A DNA stretch of 10,292 bases from Patescibacteria group bacterium (GTDB taxonomy: Bacteria; Patescibacteriota; Patescibacteriia; Patescibacteriales; GWC2-42-12): positions 1-10,292 of the forward strand of contig JAHJAP010000021.1 of the NCBI GenBank assembly GCA_018813805.1, in the 5' to 3' direction. The notes beneath the pieces are model-generated. The model ran no database searches. It saw nothing but the letters and a program-made list of their open reading frames with translations, and was not told the DNA's origin. How positions within the stretch are numbered: position 1 is the first letter of the stretch; every line of letters begins with the position of its first letter. The translations under genes were made by a program, and so were the position numbers. Positions 1 to 7,083 of this stretch are shown here, piece after piece.

Positions 1-59
1 AAAAACTTTTTCGCTAATATAACCATATTCCCTCAAAACTTTTTAAAAAAATTTCCTAA

Positions 60-102
60 AAATTTGAAATTTTCTACTCGAAAGAGTATTCGGCGACAGA
101 CC
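60..102 (+). repeat. Intergenic stem-loop repeat, copy 1 (full length)
   Basis: First of three copies of a 43-base element. It starts with an AT palindrome (AAATTT-G-AAATTT), followed by TACTC-GAAA-GAGTA, a perfect 5-bp stem closed by C-G over a GAAA (GNRA-type) loop, and then the tail TTCGGCGACAGACC. Over the 29-base core it differs from copy 2 at one position. It lies about 157 bases upstream of the flippase start and no gene is visible before it, so it may follow a gene outside or lost from the window. The GC-rich tail stands out sharply from the AT-rich surroundings. It is not followed by a T-run, so a simple intrinsic terminator is unlikely. The function is not recognised. Confidence 0.85.
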
Positions 103-182
103 ATAAATATTTGTTTATATTTTATCATATTTTGCTTATCATGCCAAATTGTCAAGAAATTTTTGTAAAATAATTTTTTATT

Positions 183-212
183 ATAACATTTTTATAACTT
201 TAATTTTATAAT
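183..212 (+). promoter_or_regulatory. Candidate promoter for the flippase operon
   Basis: A perfect TATAAT -10 box lies at 207-212, with ATAACA (4 of 6 matches to TTGACA) at 183-188 and an 18-base spacer. Transcription would start near 219, giving a leader of about 40 bases that includes a GCGCGCC patch followed by a T-run. The leader holds no Shine-Dalgarno site before the ATG at 259. In DNA this AT-rich, -10-like hexamers arise often by chance, so the call rests on the perfect hexamer and the position. Confidence 0.4.
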
Positions 213-258
213 AGCGCGCCTTCTTTTTTTATAAAATTTTTTATGTTAGAATAATGTT

Positions 259-1689
259 ATGACTGAAAAAATAACTAATATAGCAAAAAATACTTCTTAT
301 TTTACTTTTGCGTTGATTTTACAAAAAATCATTTCTTTTACTTATTTTGTTTTAATTGCTAGAGCCTTAGGACCAGAAGATTTGGGTAAATATTATTTTG
401 CTATTTCTTTTACCACTATTTTTGCCACTTTAATTGACTTAGGGTTAACTAGTGTTTTGACTAGAGAGGTTGCTAAAACAAAAGAACAGACGCAAAAGAT
501 ATTAAGTACTATTATGGCTATTAAATTACCGCTGGCTGCTTTGGTTTGGTTAGTTGTTATAATGTTAGTTAAAAGTTCAGGATATTCTGAAATTATTCAA
601 CAACTTATTTATTTATCAGCTATTTCTATGGTGTTGGATTCTTTTACTATGACCTTTTTTGGTGTTATTCGTGGATTTCATAATTTGTTATTTGAAAGCA
701 TTGCTTCAGTTATTTTTCAATTTATAATTTTATCTGTAGGATTAATTAGTTTAAAAATGAATTTAGGAATAATTTGGTTAATGAGTGGTTTGGTTGTTGC
801 TAGTACTTTTAATTTTATTTATTCAAGCTTTTTAATTTATTTTAAATGGGGATTAAGTTTATTGCCATTATTTGATAGTCATTTAGCTAAATTATTAGTT
901 AAAATTACTATTCCGTTTGCTTTGTTTGCTATTTTTCAGCGAATTTATATTTATTTAGATTCTGTTTTATTATCATCTTTAGCTGGAAATGAGCATGTTG
1001 GTTTTTATCAAATTAGTTTTAAAATTATTTTTGCTTTGCAGTTTTTACCATTAGCTTTTGTTGCCTCGCTTTATCCAGCAATGAGCGTTTATTGGCAAAA
1101 TAATCGTGAGCAATTAGTTATTACTTTTGAACGAGCAATGAATTATTTGATTATTATATCCTTGCCAATAGCAATCGGCATTGCTGTTTTAGCTGATAAA
1201 GTAATTCTTTTATTTAAATCAGGTTTTGATAAAGCAATTTTGCCTTTGGAAATTAATATGTTGGCAATTATTTTTATGTTTGTTGGTTATCCTGTTGGCG
1301 CGTTGCTTAATGCTTGCGATAAGCAGAAAATTAATACAATTAATATGGCTATTACTGTGGTGGTTAGTGTGATTTTAAATATTATTCTTATACCAAAATT
1401 GCAAGCAGTAGGAGCAAGTATTACTGTTTTAATAACAAATATGTTAATGCTAATATTAGGATTTTATTGGGTACCAAAAATTATTAATTATCGTCCAAGG
1501 GTTATTTTAAAAGTTTTTGTAAAAGTAATTTTAGCAACCTTAATTATGGTTTTAGTTATTTTATATTTAAAAAATTTATTAAATATTTTTGTAACAATAA
1601 TTTTGGGTGGATTAATATATTTTGCTATTCTTTTTCTTTTGGGGGGTTTTAAAAAAGAAGATTTTTTAAGTATTTGGAACTGTCGTTAA
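259..1689 (+). CDS. Polysaccharide/lipid-linked oligosaccharide flippase (Wzx/MATE-like)
   Basis: This 476-residue protein is almost wholly hydrophobic, with roughly 12 to 14 predicted membrane segments spread along its length. The N-terminal stretch, with KNTSYFTFALILQKI (residues 10-24) followed by an ARALGPEDLGKYYFA segment and a DLGL...LTREVA segment, is the typical opening of polysaccharide-biosynthesis (RfbX/Wzx, MVF/MATE superfamily) flippases. The length is normal for the family. By family knowledge it would move undecaprenyl-linked sugar repeat units from the inner to the outer face of the cytoplasmic membrane; the substrate cannot be read from sequence. The next gene is a glycosyltransferase and the one after a DUF2304 protein, which supports a surface-glycan role. 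No Shine-Dalgarno site precedes the ATG. The stop codon falls at the left edge of repeat copy 2, so the extreme C-terminus (SIWNCR) may have been shaped by that element. Confidence 0.9.
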   Translation: MTEKITNIAKNTSYFTFALILQKIISFTYFVLIARALGPEDLGKYYFAISFTTIFATLIDLGLTSVLTREVAKTKEQTQKILSTIMAIKLPLAALVWLVVIMLVKSSGYSEIIQQLIYLSAISMVLDSFTMTFFGVIRGFHNLLFESIASVIFQFIILSVGLISLKMNLGIIWLMSGLVVASTFNFIYSSFLIYFKWGLSLLPLFDSHLAKLLVKITIPFALFAIFQRIYIYLDSVLLSSLAGNEHVGFYQISFKIIFALQFLPLAFVASLYPAMSVYWQNNREQLVITFERAMNYLIIISLPIAIGIAVLADKVILLFKSGFDKAILPLEINMLAIIFMFVGYPVGALLNACDKQKINTINMAITVVVSVILNIILIPKLQAVGASITVLITNMLMLILGFYWVPKIINYRPRVILKVFVKVILATLIMVLVILYLKNLLNIFVTIILGGLIYFAILFLLGGFKKEDFLSIWNCR

Positions 1690-1723
1690 ATTTTATACTC
1701 GAAAGAGTATTCGGCGACAGACC
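1688..1723 (+). repeat. Intergenic stem-loop repeat, copy 2 (left part diverged)
   Basis: This copy keeps the core but has lost most of the left AT palindrome. Its stem is the best of the three: ATACTC-GAAA-GAGTAT, six perfect pairs over a GAAA loop, followed by the TCGGCGACAGACC tail. It begins inside the flippase TAA stop codon (1687-1689). Uniquely in this copy, CTGTCG at 1680-1685, the last codons of the flippase gene, is the exact complement of CGACAG at 1715-1720. An outer 6-bp stem could therefore enclose the inner hairpin across an asymmetric internal loop. About 60 bases separate it from the next start codon. Confidence 0.85.
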
Positions 1724-1736
1724 CTTAAAAGAGCAT

Positions 1737-1765
1737 TTAATAACAGTTTATTTTTTCTTTATTAT
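1737..1765 (+). promoter_or_regulatory. Weak candidate promoter before the glycosyltransferase
   Basis: TTAATA (1737-1742) and TATTAT (1760-1765) are separated by 17 bases, matching 4 of 6 and 5 of 6 consensus positions. The leader would be only about 11 bases. The genes can equally be co-transcribed from the promoter before the flippase, and chance matches are common here. Confidence 0.2.
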
Positions 1766-1782
1766 TCATTTGTTAAAAAAAT

Positions 1783-2880
1783 ATGAAAACTTTACTTTTT
1801 ACTTTGGAATATCCGCCATTTTATGGCGGTGTTGCTAATTATTATAGCAATCTGATTAAATATTGGCCAAAAGCAAAATTAAAAGTTGGTGATATTTTTG
1901 TTCTTAATAACAATGATGATAATTTAATTAGCAAGCGTTTATTTATTTTAAAGTGGTTGCCAGCTTTATTAAAATTATGGAAAGTTATTAAGCAAGAAAA
2001 AATAAATAATGTTTTAGTTGGTCAAATCTTACCATTGGGAATTGTAACTTATTTAATTTCTAAAGTAATTAAAATAAAATATACTGTTTTTTTGCATGGC
2101 ATGGATTTTACTTTTGCAATTAAACAACCAAGAAAAAGATGGATAACAAAAATTATTTTAAAAAATTCAAACAAAATAATTTGCGCTAATAGTTGTGCTG
2201 CTGATTTGGCTCAAAATTTTTGTCAAGAAATTAAAAATAAAATTAACATAATTAATCCTGGAATAGAAGATTTTACAACTCGTTTGCCGCAACTTGAACT
2301 TCAATTAAAAATAAAATATAGTTTACAAAGTAAATTAATTTTATTGTCTGTTGGGAGGCTGGTTAAAAGAAAAGGATTTGATAAAGTTATAGAGTGTTTG
2401 CATGAAGTTTTAAAAAAAGTTCCTAATTTAATTTATATTATCATTGGCAATGGAGTAGAAGTTGGTAGTTTACAAGCAAAAATTGATGACTTGAAATTAG
2501 TTAACAAAGTTATTATAATTACTAATGCAGATGATCAAGAAAAAAATGCATGGATGAATTTAAGCGATATTTTTGTTATGCGTTCAATAAATATTAATGG
2601 TGATTTTGAAGGATTTGGTATAGTTTATTTAGAAGCTAATTTAGCAAACAAGCCCGTTATTGCTGGTCAAAGCGGGGGAGTGGGCGATGCTGTAATTAAT
2701 GGTTTAAATGGTTTATTAGTTGATTCAGAAAAAAATCAGCAATTAATTGATGCAATTATTAAATTAGCAAAAGATCCACTTTTAAGACATAAATTAGGCG
2801 AGCAAGGCAGGCAACGTGCGCTTAAAGAATTTAATTGGCAAAAACAAATTGAGATGGTTGCAAAACTTATTTTAAAATAA
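1783..2880 (+). CDS. Glycosyltransferase family 4 (GT-B fold)
   Basis: This 365-residue protein has a retaining GT4 layout. The N-terminal Rossmann half begins TLEYPPFYGGVANYYSNL, the glycine-rich acceptor-side loop typical of the family, and has a VFLHGMDF segment with H105-G106. The C-terminal donor-binding half has VGRLVKRKGFD (R192 and K197, the usual nucleotide-phosphate contacts), a YIIIGNG strand, and the E-x7-E signature EGFGIVYLE with E276 and E284. A GGxGDAVxNGxNGLLV loop follows. By family knowledge it would transfer a sugar from a nucleotide-sugar donor to a lipid-linked or glycan acceptor on the cytoplasmic face; donor and acceptor are not readable. The preceding flippase fits a glycan-assembly role. 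The start at 1783 has no Shine-Dalgarno site. No truncation or frameshift is seen. Confidence 0.93.
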   Translation: MKTLLFTLEYPPFYGGVANYYSNLIKYWPKAKLKVGDIFVLNNNDDNLISKRLFILKWLPALLKLWKVIKQEKINNVLVGQILPLGIVTYLISKVIKIKYTVFLHGMDFTFAIKQPRKRWITKIILKNSNKIICANSCAADLAQNFCQEIKNKINIINPGIEDFTTRLPQLELQLKIKYSLQSKLILLSVGRLVKRKGFDKVIECLHEVLKKVPNLIYIIIGNGVEVGSLQAKIDDLKLVNKVIIITNADDQEKNAWMNLSDIFVMRSININGDFEGFGIVYLEANLANKPVIAGQSGGVGDAVINGLNGLLVDSEKNQQLIDAIIKLAKDPLLRHKLGEQGRQRALKEFNWQKQIEMVAKLILK

Positions 2881-2923
2881 AAATTTGAAATTTTATATTC
2901 AAAAGAGTATTCGGCGATAGACT
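2881..2923 (+). repeat. Intergenic stem-loop repeat, copy 3 (full length, drifted)
   Basis: This copy begins directly after the glycosyltransferase stop codon and ends 27 bases before the DUF2304 start. It keeps the full left AT palindrome seen in copy 1. Its 29-base core differs from copy 2 at four positions, all transitions (C to T or G to A). One turns a C-G pair of the stem into a U-G wobble in RNA, so the stem survives (ATATTC over AAAA over GAGTAT); another changes the loop from GAAA to AAAA; two fall in the tail. Drift that keeps pairing on the + strand weakly suggests an RNA-level role in the direction of the genes. Confidence 0.85.
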
Positions 2924-2950
2924 CAATAAGTAAAAAATTATTTTTTATAT

Positions 2951-3271
2951 ATGATTCAACAAATACTAGCTTTAATAATTATTGCTTTTTTTGTCGCTCG
3001 TTTATTTTGGCAAAAGCAAAAAAAACAAATTGCTATTGTGGAATTTGTTTTTTGGTTGTTTTTTTGGATTTTTGCAGGTATTGCTATTATTTTTTTAAAA
3101 TGGTTAGATAAGATAGTGGCTGGCTTTGGTTTTACTGCCTCTGGTATTGATAGCTTGCTTTATTTAAGTATTGCGGTTTTGTTTTATTTAATTTTTAGGT
3201 TAAGATTAAAGTTAAGCAAAATTGAAAGAGATATAACCAAAATTGTCAGATACATTGCTTTGAAAAAATAA
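2951..3271 (+). CDS. DUF2304 family small membrane protein
   Basis: This 106-residue protein has three hydrophobic helices at about residues 4-20, 29-50 and 66-82. They are separated by a basic turn (WQKQKKQ) and a glycine-containing loop (GFGFTASGIDSLLYL), and followed by a charged, probably amphipathic C-terminal helix rich in R, K and E. The size, the three-helix plan and the loop before the third helix match DUF2304 proteins. These commonly sit beside glycosyltransferases in polysaccharide loci, and their biochemical role is not established. The gene follows the glycosyltransferase by 70 bases, with repeat copy 3 in the gap, and likely shares its transcript. No Shine-Dalgarno site is present. 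Confidence 0.8.
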   Translation: MIQQILALIIIAFFVARLFWQKQKKQIAIVEFVFWLFFWIFAGIAIIFLKWLDKIVAGFGFTASGIDSLLYLSIAVLFYLIFRLRLKLSKIERDITKIVRYIALKK

Positions 3272-3300
3272 ATTTGTTCTTTTTAAAAAAATAATAAAAA

Positions 3301-3306
3301 AGGAGG
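3301..3306 (+). promoter_or_regulatory. Strong Shine-Dalgarno site of the 61-codon gene
   Basis: AGGAGG (extended as AGGAGGGG, 3301-3308) stands five bases before the ATG at 3312, an ideal spacing. It is the only convincing ribosome-binding site among the seven genes here. It fixes the start of the small ORF and is strong evidence that the ORF is translated. Confidence 0.9.
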
Positions 3307-3311
3307 GGATT

Positions 3312-3497
3312 ATGGCTCAGGCAAATGAAAATAAAAACTGGAGAATAAAAATTGAAGAAAAAGGCAATGGAAGGATTTTATTATCTAATGAATGTCCGTA
3401 TAGACCACGTTCAAACATTAAAATATGTGACAGAATTAAGTCCAAGAATTTCAGGGAATTTTCTTGCAATAAAGAGTCATGCGCTTGTGCTGTGTAG
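3312..3497 (+). CDS. Small cysteine-rich protein of unknown function
   Basis: I do not recognise this 61-residue protein. It is soluble-looking, with no signal peptide or membrane helix. The N-terminal half is charged (K, E, N) around NWRIKIEEKGNGRILLS. The C-terminal half carries five cysteines, C28, C39, C52, C57 and C59, in a Cx10Cx12Cx4CxC pattern with CP and CxC motifs, plus several arginines and lysines. This could bind a metal such as zinc, or nucleic acid, but neither is shown. Evidence that it is real comes from its flanks: an ideal Shine-Dalgarno site five bases upstream and a strong hairpin five bases after its TAG stop. That makes a compact, possibly highly expressed unit. It is the only TAG-terminated gene in the window. 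It lies 40 bases after the DUF2304 gene and 53 bases before dnaE, and nothing in its sequence links it to either. Confidence 0.75.
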   Translation: MAQANENKNWRIKIEEKGNGRILLSNECPYRPRSNIKICDRIKSKNFREFSCNKESCACAV

Positions 3498-3502
3498 ACA
3501 TT

Positions 3503-3540
3503 AAATAAGGCAAGAAAAATTTTCTTGCCTTATTTCCTTT
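3503..3540 (+). terminator. Strong terminator-like hairpin between the small gene and dnaE
   Basis: AAATAAGGCAAG (3503-3514) and CTTGCCTTATTT (3524-3535) are perfect 12-base inverted arms around A5T4, and the stem can extend inwards by about three A-T pairs. The bases after the GC-containing core are T-rich (TTATTTCCTTT), as in a Rho-independent terminator, although the U-tract is interrupted. The hairpin begins five bases after the stop of the 61-codon gene. It ends only 15 bases before the dnaE ATG, so no promoter fits between them. It may be a partial terminator or attenuator, or may protect the 3' end of the small transcript. Confidence 0.75.
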
Positions 3541-3550
3541 AAAAAATTTT

Positions 3551-6500
3551 ATGAATTTTATTCATCTTCATACTCATTCACATTATTCGCTTTTAGATGG
3601 TTTAATTAAAATTGATGATTTAATTGGCGCTGTTAAAGAAAACAATTCGCCTTGTATCGCATTGACTGATCATGGAGTTATGTATGGCGCAATTGAATTT
3701 TACCAAAAATGTAAAAAGGCTGGAATTAAGCCGATTATTGGCGTTGAAATGTATTTGGCGCCAGAATCACGTTTTAATAAAAATAGTAGATCAGAGGAAA
3801 GAAATTATCATTTAGTTCTTTTGGCTAAAGATATTTCTGGTTATAAAAATTTAATAAAATTAACTACAATTGCTCATTTAGAAGGTTTTTATTATAAACC
3901 AAGAATTGATTGGGAAACCTTAATTAAACATAAGGATGGATTAATTGCTTTAACAGCTTGTTTGGCTGGAGAAATACCAAGATTAATAGTGGCTGATAAA
4001 TTAGAAAAATGTGAAATAAGATTATTGGAATATCAGAAACTTTTTGGGCAAGAAAATTTTTATTTAGAATTGCAGCACCATCCTAATTATTCAGCTCAAA
4101 TTAAAGTTAATCAACAATTAATAAAATTTAGCAAAAAATTAAATATTCCGCTTGTTGTTACTAATGATATTCATTATTTAACAAAAAATGATGATGAAGC
4201 GCAAGATATTTTATTGTGCTTGCAAACAAAGAAAAAAAAGGAAGATCGTGATCGAATGACTATGATAGGTGAAAATTTTGCCTTTTATGGTAATCAAAAA
4301 ATACTAGAAGCTTTTAAAGATATACCCGAGGCGTTTGCCAACACAGTGAAAATTGCCGAACAATGTAATTTAGAAATAAAATTAAATGAAATACAATTGC
4401 CCTATTTTTCAGTACCACAAAATTATGATCGTGATAGTTATTTAGAAGAATGGAGCAAAAAAGGGATAATAGAACGTTATGGCGTTGGTTATCAAGAAGT
4501 TGGCTTGGAAATTAAACAAAGACTAGATTATGAATTATCTGTTATTAAAAAAATGGGTTGGTCTTCATATTTTTTAATAGTAGCTGATTTTGTTAATTGG
4601 GCAAAAAACAATAAAATTATTGTTGGTCCTGGTCGTGGCTCAGCTGCTGGCTCGTTGGTTTGTTATCTGTTAAATATTACCAACATAGATCCTTTAAAAT
4701 ACAATTTGTTATTTGAACGTTTTTTAAATCCTGATCGTGTTTCTATGCCTGATATTGATATGGATTTTGCTGATACTGGGCGTGATAAGGTTATTCGTTA
4801 TGTTGAGGATAAGTACGGGAAAGATCATGTAGCGCAAATTATTACTTTTGGTACCATGGCGGCTAGGGCATCAATAAGAGATGTTGGTCGAGTTTTGAAT
4901 TATCCCTATGATTATTGTGACAAATTAGCTAAAATGATCCCTATGTTTTCTAAAATAGATCAGGCGTTGGAAGCTGTTAGCGAACTTAAAGATATTTATA
5001 AAAATGAAGATATTGCTAAAAAAATTATTGATTATGCCAAACAATTAGAGGGAGTGGCGCGACATGCTTCTACGCATGCTTGCGGAGTAATTATTGCCAA
5101 GGAATTATTAACCGAACATGTACCATTGCAATATGCCTCATCATCAGATAGAACTATTGTTTCTCAATACCCGCTTCATTCAGTAGAAGAGCTAGGTATT
5201 TTGAAAATGGATTTTTTAGGATTAAAAAATTTAACTATTATTGAATCAACTATTAAAATTATTAAAAATACTTGCGGACTGGAAATTGATATTAACAAAA
5301 TTCCATTAGATGATAATTTAACTTATAAACTGTTTCAAGAAGGTGAAACTACTGGAGTTTTTCAATTTGAGTCTAGCGGCATGAAACGTTATTTGCGTGA
5401 ATTAAAACCAACAGAATTTGAAGATATTATTGCTATGGTAGCTCTTTATCGGCCAGGTCCAATGGAATGGATTCAGGAGTATATTATGGGCAAGCATGGC
5501 AAAAAGAAGCCTGCTTATTTGCACATTAGACTTGAACCAATTTTAGCTAAAACTTACGGAGTTGCTATTTATCAAGAACAAATAATGCAAATTGCTCGTG
5601 ATTTAGCAGGTTTTACAATGGCTGAAGCTGATATTTTACGAAAAGCTGTTGGTAAAAAAATACCAAAATTGTTAGTTGAACAAAAAGAAAAATTTGTAGA
5701 TGGTTGTGTTAAGAAAAGTATTGCTAGCCAACTGGCTGAGAAAATTTTTTCTTTTATTGAGCCATTTGCTGGCTATGGTTTTAATCGTAGTCACGCAGTT
5801 TGCTATGCCTTGATTGGTTATCAAACTGCTTATCTTAAATCACATTGGCCAACAGAATTTATGGCAGCGCTTTTAACTGCTGATCAGCAAAATACCGATC
5901 GCATTGCCATTGAAATTGAAGAATGTCGTCATATGAAAATAGAAGTTTTGCCTCCTGACATTAATCAATCTGTTGAATCTTTTACGGCAATAGTTTCAAA
6001 TATTGAGAAAAATAAGACTATTCGTTTTGGCTTGAAGGCTGTAAAAAATATTGGAGATCATATTGCTGAGACAATAATTAAAGAGCGTAAAGATAATGGA
6101 ATGTTTAAAAATATTTCAGATTTTTTAGAAAGAGTTTGCGATAAGGATTTAAATAAAAAATCCTTGGAAAGTTTGATTAAATGCGGTGGGTTGGATAAGC
6201 TTGGAGAGCGCGGGCAGTTGTTAAAAAATATTGAAAATTTATTAGAATTTAATCGTGAAATTAGTAAAACAAAAAATAGCAAACAAGAAAGTTTGTTTGG
6301 TAAAATTCCTAGTTTTAATTTAAACAATAAAGTAAAATTAGAAAATGCTTTGCCAGCAAAACAAAAAGAAAAGTTAGGCTGGGAAAAAGAATTGTTAGGT
6401 TTGTATATTACTGAGCATCCTTTTTCAGAATATAAAAAATTTGTTAATAATTTGATTTTGCCAATTTTTAAAATAAATGAACATGTATCTGATCAACAGA

Positions 6501-7066
6501 TTTTTGTCGCAGGTATTATTACTAAAATTCAGAAAATAATTACTCGCACCAACGAATCAATGCTTTTTGTAAAAATTGAAGATTCATCAGGCGTTGCTGA
6601 AGTTTTAGTGTTTCCTAGTTTATTAAAAGAAACTGTTAATATTTGGCAAGACGGCAAAGCTGTTATTTGTCAAGGCAAATTGTCTAACAAAGATCGAGAA
6701 ATAAAATTGTTATGCAATAAGGTTAGTGAATTAACTAGCGATAATGCGAAAAAAGTAATAGCTGAATTTACTAAAAATAATAATTTTGCTGAAAAATCAT
6801 TAAATAATTATTCAGCTTCAAGGCAGGAACAAATAAATCATTTACAATTTGACAAAGACAAGCTGTATATTTTAATTGACAGTAAATTAAATTCAATGAT
6901 TTTAATAAAACTAAAAAATTTGTTGTTAGAATATAAGGGCGATACAAAAGTGTATTTTAAAATTAAATCATTAGTTTTGCCTAATAAATTTGATTTAATA
7001 GAAACAGATTTTTCAATTACTTATGATCAGTCTTTAGCTAAGGCTATTAATAATTTATTAAATTAA
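3551..7066 (+). CDS. dnaE: DNA polymerase III alpha subunit
   Basis: This 1171-residue protein is the replicative polymerase, close to the 1160 residues of E. coli DnaE. A PHP domain (about 1-270) opens with FIHLHTHSHYSLLDG. Its probable metal ligands are H5, H7, D40 and/or D16, H41, E66, H87, C137, D206 and H208, an apparently complete set, unlike the degenerate E. coli PHP site. The polymerase palm has GPGRGS (359-364) and MPDIDMDF with catalytic D401 and D403; the third aspartate is D554 in KMDFLGLKNL. The fingers carry YQEQIMQIARDLAGF and FAGYGFNRSH (739-748). Helix-hairpin-helix motifs lie at about 828-885, a likely beta-clamp motif QESLF at 912-916, and an OB fold at about 984-1060. The last 100 residues, where tau contact is expected, are poorly conserved. 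No intein or frameshift is seen. The ATG at 3551 is forced by the HLH motif at residue 5; there is no Shine-Dalgarno site. Confidence 0.98.
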   Translation: MNFIHLHTHSHYSLLDGLIKIDDLIGAVKENNSPCIALTDHGVMYGAIEFYQKCKKAGIKPIIGVEMYLAPESRFNKNSRSEERNYHLVLLAKDISGYKNLIKLTTIAHLEGFYYKPRIDWETLIKHKDGLIALTACLAGEIPRLIVADKLEKCEIRLLEYQKLFGQENFYLELQHHPNYSAQIKVNQQLIKFSKKLNIPLVVTNDIHYLTKNDDEAQDILLCLQTKKKKEDRDRMTMIGENFAFYGNQKILEAFKDIPEAFANTVKIAEQCNLEIKLNEIQLPYFSVPQNYDRDSYLEEWSKKGIIERYGVGYQEVGLEIKQRLDYELSVIKKMGWSSYFLIVADFVNWAKNNKIIVGPGRGSAAGSLVCYLLNITNIDPLKYNLLFERFLNPDRVSMPDIDMDFADTGRDKVIRYVEDKYGKDHVAQIITFGTMAARASIRDVGRVLNYPYDYCDKLAKMIPMFSKIDQALEAVSELKDIYKNEDIAKKIIDYAKQLEGVARHASTHACGVIIAKELLTEHVPLQYASSSDRTIVSQYPLHSVEELGILKMDFLGLKNLTIIESTIKIIKNTCGLEIDINKIPLDDNLTYKLFQEGETTGVFQFESSGMKRYLRELKPTEFEDIIAMVALYRPGPMEWIQEYIMGKHGKKKPAYLHIRLEPILAKTYGVAIYQEQIMQIARDLAGFTMAEADILRKAVGKKIPKLLVEQKEKFVDGCVKKSIASQLAEKIFSFIEPFAGYGFNRSHAVCYALIGYQTAYLKSHWPTEFMAALLTADQQNTDRIAIEIEECRHMKIEVLPPDINQSVESFTAIVSNIEKNKTIRFGLKAVKNIGDHIAETIIKERKDNGMFKNISDFLERVCDKDLNKKSLESLIKCGGLDKLGERGQLLKNIENLLEFNREISKTKNSKQESLFGKIPSFNLNNKVKLENALPAKQKEKLGWEKELLGLYITEHPFSEYKKFVNNLILPIFKINEHVSDQQIFVAGIITKIQKIITRTNESMLFVKIEDSSGVAEVLVFPSLLKETVNIWQDGKAVICQGKLSNKDREIKLLCNKVSELTSDNAKKVIAEFTKNNNFAEKSLNNYSASRQEQINHLQFDKDKLYILIDSKLNSMILIKLKNLLLEYKGDTKVYFKIKSLVLPNKFDLIETDFSITYDQSLAKAINNLLN

Positions 7067-7083
7067 ATTTAAATAATTTTAAT

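Noticed and set aside
1..44. Direct repeat AAAACTTTTT at 2-11 and 35-44
   Set aside because: It is a low-complexity A/T run match expected by chance in this composition.
60..102. Repeat as a simple intrinsic terminator
   Set aside because: The GAAA-loop stem is short and is followed by the TCGGCGACAGACC tail with no T-run in any copy.
122..142. TTATCAT twice (122-128 and 136-142)
   Set aside because: A seven-base AT-rich direct repeat with a 14-base period could be a regulator site, but nothing else supports it.
60..2923. CRISPR array or integron attC interpretation of the repeats
   Set aside because: The copies are about 1.2-1.6 kb apart with whole genes between them, no cas genes or integrase are visible, and the core lacks attC landmarks such as a GTTRRRY site with its inverse core site.
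6058..6327. 89-codon open frame on the - strand inside dnaE
   Set aside because: It is wholly inside the conserved dnaE reading frame (helix-hairpin-helix to clamp-motif region), with low-complexity composition and no ribosome-binding site; it is a shadow of the real gene.
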